A stretch of DNA of 43,709 nucleotides from an archaeon. GTDB lineage: Archaea > Thermoproteota > Nitrososphaeria > Nitrososphaerales > Gagatemarchaeaceae. Within the stretch, counting starts at the first letter, position 1. Each line of letters starts with the position of its first letter. The translations under genes and the position numbers were made by a program. The stretch spans positions 1-43,709 of the forward strand of contig JAKACC010000006.1 of assembly GCA_021796515.1 (NCBI GenBank). The letters are read 5' to 3'. Below are positions 40,053 through 43,709 of this stretch, piece by piece. The notes below the pieces were generated by a model, which had not been told where the DNA came from, did not search any database, and worked only from the letters and a program-made list of their open reading frames with translations.

Positions 40053-40322
40053 ATGTTAGGGGAGAGTTTGGCGATATCCGAGGCCAAGCCGGCGAAACTT
40101 CTAGATACGAAAGGACTTCTATGCCCCGCTCCGGTCATCAAGACCAGCCAGGCTGTCAAGCAGATCGAGGTCGGCGAAGTGCTCGAAGTGGTCGCCACTG
40201 ACCCGGGTTCGAAGCCTGACCTCACCTCCTGGGCCAGGATGACAGGTAATGAACTGATTAGCATGTCGGAGGACCAGGGTGCTCCGAAGGTGTACAAGTT
40301 CCGTATCAGGAGGATGAAATAG
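40053..40322 (+). CDS. tusA: TusA-family sulfur carrier
   Basis: 89 residues. KLLDTKGLLCPAPVIKTSQAVKQIE contains the CPxP motif; the first Cys carries the persulfide. EVVATDPGSKPDLTSWARMTGNELI is the rest of the core. TusA brings sulfane sulfur to DsrE or Hdr proteins. It is followed after 5 bases by a DsrE2-type gene. A TATA-like TTTAAGTA lies about 20 bases upstream. Confidence 0.93.
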   Translation: MLGESLAISEAKPAKLLDTKGLLCPAPVIKTSQAVKQIEVGEVLEVVATDPGSKPDLTSWARMTGNELISMSEDQGAPKVYKFRIRRMK

Positions 40323-40327
40323 TCGAG

Positions 40328-40834
40328 TTGACACTTGCCACACAGCAATCGAAGGAGGCAGAGAGGGGTAAGAAGGCGAACCACCTGGTGTTGGTCGTGA
40401 CGAACAATACGATAGACAAGGTGTACCCTCCGATGATTCTGGCGACGACTGCGGCGGCCTCAGGGATGGAGGTCGACATCTATTTCACCTTCTGGGGATT
40501 GAAGTTGCTCGACAAGAAGGGCCACACCCGCACTAAGATCGCCCCAGTAGGCAATCCGGCCATGCCTATGCCCAACATCATGGGGATGCTCCCAGGGATG
40601 ACCGCAATGGCCACCAAGATGATGAAGGGGAAGATCAAGAAGTACTGGCCGACGATTCCGGAGATGATGCAACAGGCCAAGGAGATGGGGGTGAGGCTCC
40701 ATGCCTGCTCGCCGACCATGGGCCTCATGGGGATGTCAGAGAAAGACCTGATTCCGGGGACCACATCGATTTGCGGTGCATCCACCTTCCTCGACTGGGC
40801 TACCGACCCGAATTCGGTAACGATATTCACGTAG
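40328..40834 (+). CDS. DsrE2-type sulfur-transfer protein
   Basis: 168 residues. VTNNTIDKVYPPMILATTAAASGMEVDIYFTFWGLKLL opens an alpha/beta DsrE-like core; the middle is methionine-rich (MPMPNIMGMLPGMTAMATKMM); the motif RLHACSPTMGLMGM carries the conserved Cys, and GTTSICGASTFLDWATD a second Cys. This is the DsrE2 (DsrE/peroxiredoxin-like, TusA-linked) form, often membrane-associated. It starts at TTG 40328, 5 bases after tusA. Confidence 0.87.
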   Translation: MTLATQQSKEAERGKKANHLVLVVTNNTIDKVYPPMILATTAAASGMEVDIYFTFWGLKLLDKKGHTRTKIAPVGNPAMPMPNIMGMLPGMTAMATKMMKGKIKKYWPTIPEMMQQAKEMGVRLHACSPTMGLMGMSEKDLIPGTTSICGASTFLDWATDPNSVTIFT

Positions 40835-40879
40835 GTCGCTCTTCCCCGGCGAACTTCAGCCCACGCGTGAGCGGGCGTC

Positions 40880-41203
40880 CTATGCTAGGATTCTTGCCTG
40901 TCCCAGCCTCGTCTCGCGGACAACTTCGTTGACAAGGTCGTAGGCCTTCAGGATTCTTTGGTCTGTCAGGCGGTAGTACACACGCCTTCCTTCCCTCTTG
41001 GCGTGCACGATTCCGAGACGCCGGAGAAGAGAGAGCTGCTGCGACACAGTCGACTGGGTCGCACCAGTTTCGGTGACCAGCGACGAGACCGTCTTCTCCC
41101 CCTCCCTGAAGCTGTCGAGGATAGCGAGCCTTATGGGGTGGGAGAACGTCTTGCAGAACTCGGCGTGGGCCTGATAAATCTCCTGATCCCTTCGGGTTCG
41201 CAT
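40880..41203 (-). CDS. ArsR/SmtB-family transcriptional regulator
   Basis: 107 residues with the ArsR winged-helix: FSHPIRLAILDSFREGEKTVSSLVTETGATQSTVSQQLSLLRRLGIVHAKREGRRVYYRL. One Cys (about residue 17) lies before the domain, whereas reported sHdrR/SoxR-type sensors use two, so a thiol sensor role is uncertain. A TATA box (ATTAATAAG) about 26 bases upstream gives a leaderless ATG. It is divergent from the second membrane subunit-aprBA operon, with a shared region of direct repeats, so it probably regulates the sulfur genes. Confidence 0.85.
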   Translation of the reverse strand: MRTRRDQEIYQAHAEFCKTFSHPIRLAILDSFREGEKTVSSLVTETGATQSTVSQQLSLLRRLGIVHAKREGRRVYYRLTDQRILKAYDLVNEVVRETRLGQARILA

Positions 41204-41226
41204 CTTGCCGGGGGCGGTGCGGGTTT

Positions 41227-41288
41227 CGCTTATTAATCATTCTTCTGGGACAAGAAGCGATTATTAATTCACATATTCAGATATAATG
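41227..41288. promoter_or_regulatory. Divergent control region with direct repeats
   Basis: CGCTTATTAAT (41227-41237) and CGATTATTAAT (41258-41268) are near-identical direct repeats 31 bp apart (about three helical turns). Between them ATTCTTCT and AGAAGCGAT form an imperfect inverted repeat. The first overlaps the minus-strand TATA of the ArsR gene; the second precedes a plus-strand TATA-like GATATAAT at 41280-41287 for the membrane subunit-aprBA operon. Likely binding sites for the ArsR protein. Confidence 0.5.
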
Positions 41289-41361
41289 GGTTGATGGAGA
41301 GGTCGTCCTTGGCGAGGCCGCATTCCGCCGTCCGCAGGGGCGCGCACTAGGCTTGGCGCTC

Positions 41362-42099
41362 ATGGACCTCCCGGTCGCAAACTGGGTGATCGACCTGGGG
41401 AGCGTCTTCGTTCTCGTCGTCATCGCCATCGGTCTGGCCCGCAGGGTCAAAGGCGGTTCGACCCATCATTTCGACCGGTGGCAGGTAATAGGCGCGCAGG
41501 CGAGCGCCATAGCCGCGAAGCTTTCCACGGGGGTGGTACTGGGGAGCGTCTCCAGGGTCCTGTTCAGAGACGTGTTCACGGCCAAGGTCCTGGACGCGTG
41601 CAGCAGAGTCAAGCGATGGTCCCATATCGCCCTGTTCTGGGGCTTCGCGTTCCTGGGGATATCAACCACCCTGGCTTTCATCACCAACCCGGACAACGTC
41701 GTGCTCCCTCTCACCGACCCGGTGAAGATATTCGGGAACTTGGGGGGAGCGCTGGTCCTGATTGGGTTCGCGGCTATGTTCTACGTCCGCTACAGGGAGG
41801 AGGCCCCCATCTGGCGACTGACCCGCTCGGACGTCTTCATACTCACGCTCTTCCTCACCGTGGTGACAGGGTTCGTCACCCAGCAGGCGGTGTACTCGGC
41901 AGCCGGGCCGTTCTGGGTCTCTGACGCCTTCTGGCTGCACATGGCCTTCGTCATCGTCCTCTTGGCGACCGCCCCCTTCACGAAGTTCTTCCACGCGGTG
42001 TCGAAGCCTGTATCCATCCTCCACGAGGAGATTGACCAGAAGCTCGGGAAGGAGCCCGTCCTCCCAGTGCGACAGACAAGGGAGGTCGAGCCGAGCTAG
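41362..42099 (+). CDS. Second cytochrome-b-like membrane subunit, linked to APS reductase
   Basis: About 245 residues from ATG 41362 (a TTG at 41353 is possible) with around six helices. Histidines are in RWSHIALFWGFAFLGISTTL and WLHMAFVIVLLATAPFTKFFHAVSKP. These, and the LPLTDPVKIFGN segment, match the hdr-operon membrane subunit, showing the two are paralogues. It precedes aprB (GTG at 42099 overlaps its stop by one base), so it is probably the quinone-side partner of APS reductase, replacing AprM or QmoC. The C-terminal tail is polar. Confidence 0.85.
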   Translation: MDLPVANWVIDLGSVFVLVVIAIGLARRVKGGSTHHFDRWQVIGAQASAIAAKLSTGVVLGSVSRVLFRDVFTAKVLDACSRVKRWSHIALFWGFAFLGISTTLAFITNPDNVVLPLTDPVKIFGNLGGALVLIGFAAMFYVRYREEAPIWRLTRSDVFILTLFLTVVTGFVTQQAVYSAAGPFWVSDAFWLHMAFVIVLLATAPFTKFFHAVSKPVSILHEEIDQKLGKEPVLPVRQTREVEPS

Positions 42100-42551
42100 T
42101 GCCGACCTTCGTCGACCCCAACAAGTGCGACGGCTGCGGCAAGTGCGTCGACATCTGCCCCAGCGACATCATGCACCTGTCCCACAGCATCCTCAACGGG
42201 AGGAAGGCGTTCAACATCGAGCCGAACTACTGCTGGGAGTGCTATTCCTGTGTGAAGGAGTGCCCCCAGCACGCCATCGACATGAGAGGGTACGCAGACT
42301 TCGCCCCTCTCAACCACAAGCTGACCGTCCTCAGGGACAAGGAGAAGAACGTGGTCAACTGGAAGATGAAGTACAGAAACGGCATGAAGAACGAGTTCAC
42401 CTTCCCCATCCGGACCACGAAGTGGGGGTCCATAGCTCCCCCGCAGAGTCGTCCGAACCCAAGCTGTGAGCAGTTCGATTCCCAGCTCCTTGCGCACGAG
42501 CCCGAATACCTCAAGACCGAACAGGGGCTCGCAACGGTGAAGAGACCATGA
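42099..42551 (+). CDS. aprB: APS reductase beta subunit AprB
   Basis: 150 residues. Two [4Fe-4S] sites: CDGCGKCVDICPSD (residues about 8-21) and CWECYSCVKECPQH (about 47-60), then WGSIAPPQ and C-terminal KP-containing tail. This is the electron-transferring subunit of adenosine-5-phosphosulfate reductase. GTG start overlaps the previous stop (TAGTG) and the stop overlaps the aprA ATG (ATGA), so translation is coupled. Confidence 0.93.
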   Translation: MPTFVDPNKCDGCGKCVDICPSDIMHLSHSILNGRKAFNIEPNYCWECYSCVKECPQHAIDMRGYADFAPLNHKLTVLRDKEKNVVNWKMKYRNGMKNEFTFPIRTTKWGSIAPPQSRPNPSCEQFDSQLLAHEPEYLKTEQGLATVKRP

Positions 42552-43709
42552 AGACGAAGACGGTCGACTGCGACATCCTCATCGTGGGAGGTGGGATGGC
42601 CGGGTGCGGCGCTGCCTACGAAGCGAGGTACTGGGGGCGGGACCTCAAGATAGTCGTCGTCGAGAAGGGGCACATAGAGAGGAGCGGCGCAGTCGCCATG
42701 GGCCTTTCAGCAATCAACTGCTACATGGGGATGCGGTGGAACGAGAACACCCCCGAGGACTTCGTCAGATACACCCGGAACGACCTGATGGGGCTGGTGA
42801 GGGAGGACCTCGTCTACGACATAGCAAGGCACGTCGACTCCACAGTCCACCTCTTCGAGGAGTGGGGCCTCCCGATAATCTACGACGAGCAGACGAAGAG
42901 GTACAAGCGGGAAGGGAGGTGGCAGATCCTGATACACGGGGAGTCGTACAAGCCGATAGTCGCCGAGGCGGCCACGAAGTCTGCCACGGAGGTGTACAAC
43001 AGGGTGATGGTCACGCACCTGCTTACGGACGCCGAAGACAGCAACAGGATAGCAGGCGCAGCCGGAATCGGGGTGAGGGACGGAGCCTTCTATGTGTTCC
43101 GCGCCAAGGCTGTGATAGTGTCCGCAGGTGGCGCGACCCATGTGTTCAGGCCGAGATCGGTGGGGGAAGGCGCGGGGAGGACTTGGTACTCTCCGTGGAG
43201 CACTGGGTCAGCATACGCGCTGCTCATCGAAGTCGGCGCAGAGATGACGCAGATGGAGAACAAGCTGGTGGTGACCCGCTTCAAGGACGGGTACGGTCCG
43301 GTGGGAGCGTGGTTCCTGGCGCTGAAGGCGAAGGCATCCAACGCCTACGGCGAGGACTACGAGCTGAAGTACAAGGAGGAGCAGCGGGCGCTCTACGGGG
43401 ACTACGTTGACGCGAAGCCTTTCCCGACCTGCCTGAGGAACGACGCGATGCTCCGGGAGATCAGGGCGGGACGGAGCCCCATCTTCATACACACGGAGAA
43501 GGTCCTCGACACCAGGGAGAAGGAAGAGCTCGGCCAGGAGGACTTCCTCGACATGACGATGAGCCAGACTATCGTCTGGGCGTCCCAGAACATCGACCCG
43601 AAGACGATGCCCTCGGAGCTCCAGCCGTCGGAGCCGTACATAATGGGGTCCCACGCGACATGTTCGGGGGCGTGGGCGAGCGGACCCGCTGACCTCTCGT
43701 CGAAGGAGT
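42548..43709 (+). CDS. aprA: APS reductase alpha subunit AprA (partial, runs off window)
   Basis: 387 codons are visible. MKTKTVDCDILIVGGGMAGCGAAYEA carries the FAD motif GGGMAGCG; RSGAVAMGLSAINCYMG, VRYTRNDLMGLVREDLVYDIARHVDS, HGESYKPIVAEAA and SAGGATHVFRP follow, all AprA hallmarks. It interconverts APS and sulfite plus AMP using FAD. The reading frame is intact to the right edge. Direction (sulfate reduction or sulfite oxidation) cannot be told from the sequence; co-occurrence with sHdr, LbpA and TusA favours oxidation. Confidence 0.93.
   Translation, partial: MKTKTVDCDILIVGGGMAGCGAAYEARYWGRDLKIVVVEKGHIERSGAVAMGLSAINCYMGMRWNENTPEDFVRYTRNDLMGLVREDLVYDIARHVDSTVHLFEEWGLPIIYDEQTKRYKREGRWQILIHGESYKPIVAEAATKSATEVYNRVMVTHLLTDAEDSNRIAGAAGIGVRDGAFYVFRAKAVIVSAGGATHVFRPRSVGEGAGRTWYSPWSTGSAYALLIEVGAEMTQMENKLVVTRFKDGYGPVGAWFLALKAKASNAYGEDYELKYKEEQRALYGDYVDAKPFPTCLRNDAMLREIRAGRSPIFIHTEKVLDTREKEELGQEDFLDMTMSQTIVWASQNIDPKTMPSELQPSEPYIMGSHATCSGAWASGPADLSSKE

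Noticed and set aside
1-43709. CRISPR arrays, insertion sequences and prophage genes
   Set aside because: I saw no regularly spaced repeats, transposase, integrase or phage structural genes by reading the window.

Overview
The window is a G+C-rich piece of an archaeal genome, most likely from the TACK branch (Thaumarchaeota/Nitrososphaeria-like or a close relative). Archaeal markers are an ESCRT-III/CdvB protein, NreA, Mre11-Rad50, the tRNA-Ile2 agmatidine synthetase TiaS, the rRNA aminocarboxypropyltransferase Tsr3, diphthamide ligase Dph6, AlaX, KaiC-like ATPases, and an RNase P RNA with archaeal core elements. Many genes have a TATA box about 26 bases before a TTG, GTG or ATG start, so leaderless transcripts seem common. 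The exact lineage cannot be fixed from this window.

Left part (1-24.7 kb), mostly housekeeping and uptake genes: an SPFH/zinc-ribbon cluster; DUF72 and DNA polymerase IV; an MFS exporter; a sarcosine-oxidase-like flavoprotein overlapping a BtuF-like binding protein; small zinc and membrane proteins; CdvB; a secreted CAP-domain protein; a HIT protein; a small HExxH protein; Dph6; an ECF-type S component with a DUF4430-like surface protein, divergent from a winged-helix regulator across a 27-bp palindrome; a DUF59 protein; a methyltransferase; a luciferase-like oxidoreductase; an EamA transporter; AlaX; NreA; a zinc alcohol dehydrogenase; and the mre11-rad50 operon.

Middle part (24.7-31.9 kb): a V4R-domain sensor with a KaiC-like core lacking a visible Walker A, a small winged-helix regulator and a single-domain KaiC ATPase form a signalling cluster. 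RNase P RNA (minus strand), Tsr3, a stand-alone Lrp ligand-binding domain, TiaS and a cystathionine gamma-synthase-family enzyme follow.

Right part (32.2-43.7 kb) is the most interesting: a dissimilatory sulfur locus. Lipoate ligase, a GcvH-like lipoate-binding protein (LbpA) and a DsrE protein are on the minus strand. Divergent from them are hdrC1-hdrB-hdrA-hdrC2, a cytochrome-b-like membrane subunit and a small unknown protein. Next come a frameshifted TauE/SafE exporter and DUF1634 protein, then TusA and a DsrE2-type protein, an ArsR regulator, and a second related membrane subunit directly upstream of aprB and aprA (APS reductase; aprA runs off the right end). It looks like an sHdr sulfur-oxidation system in which the usual second HdrB is missing and a QmoC/HdrE-like membrane anchor is present. 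The inferred flow is: TusA/DsrE carry sulfane sulfur, sHdr-LbpA oxidises it to sulfite, Apr converts sulfite and AMP to APS, and the two paralogous membrane subunits pass electrons to the quinone pool. The reverse, sulfate-reducing direction cannot be excluded from sequence alone.
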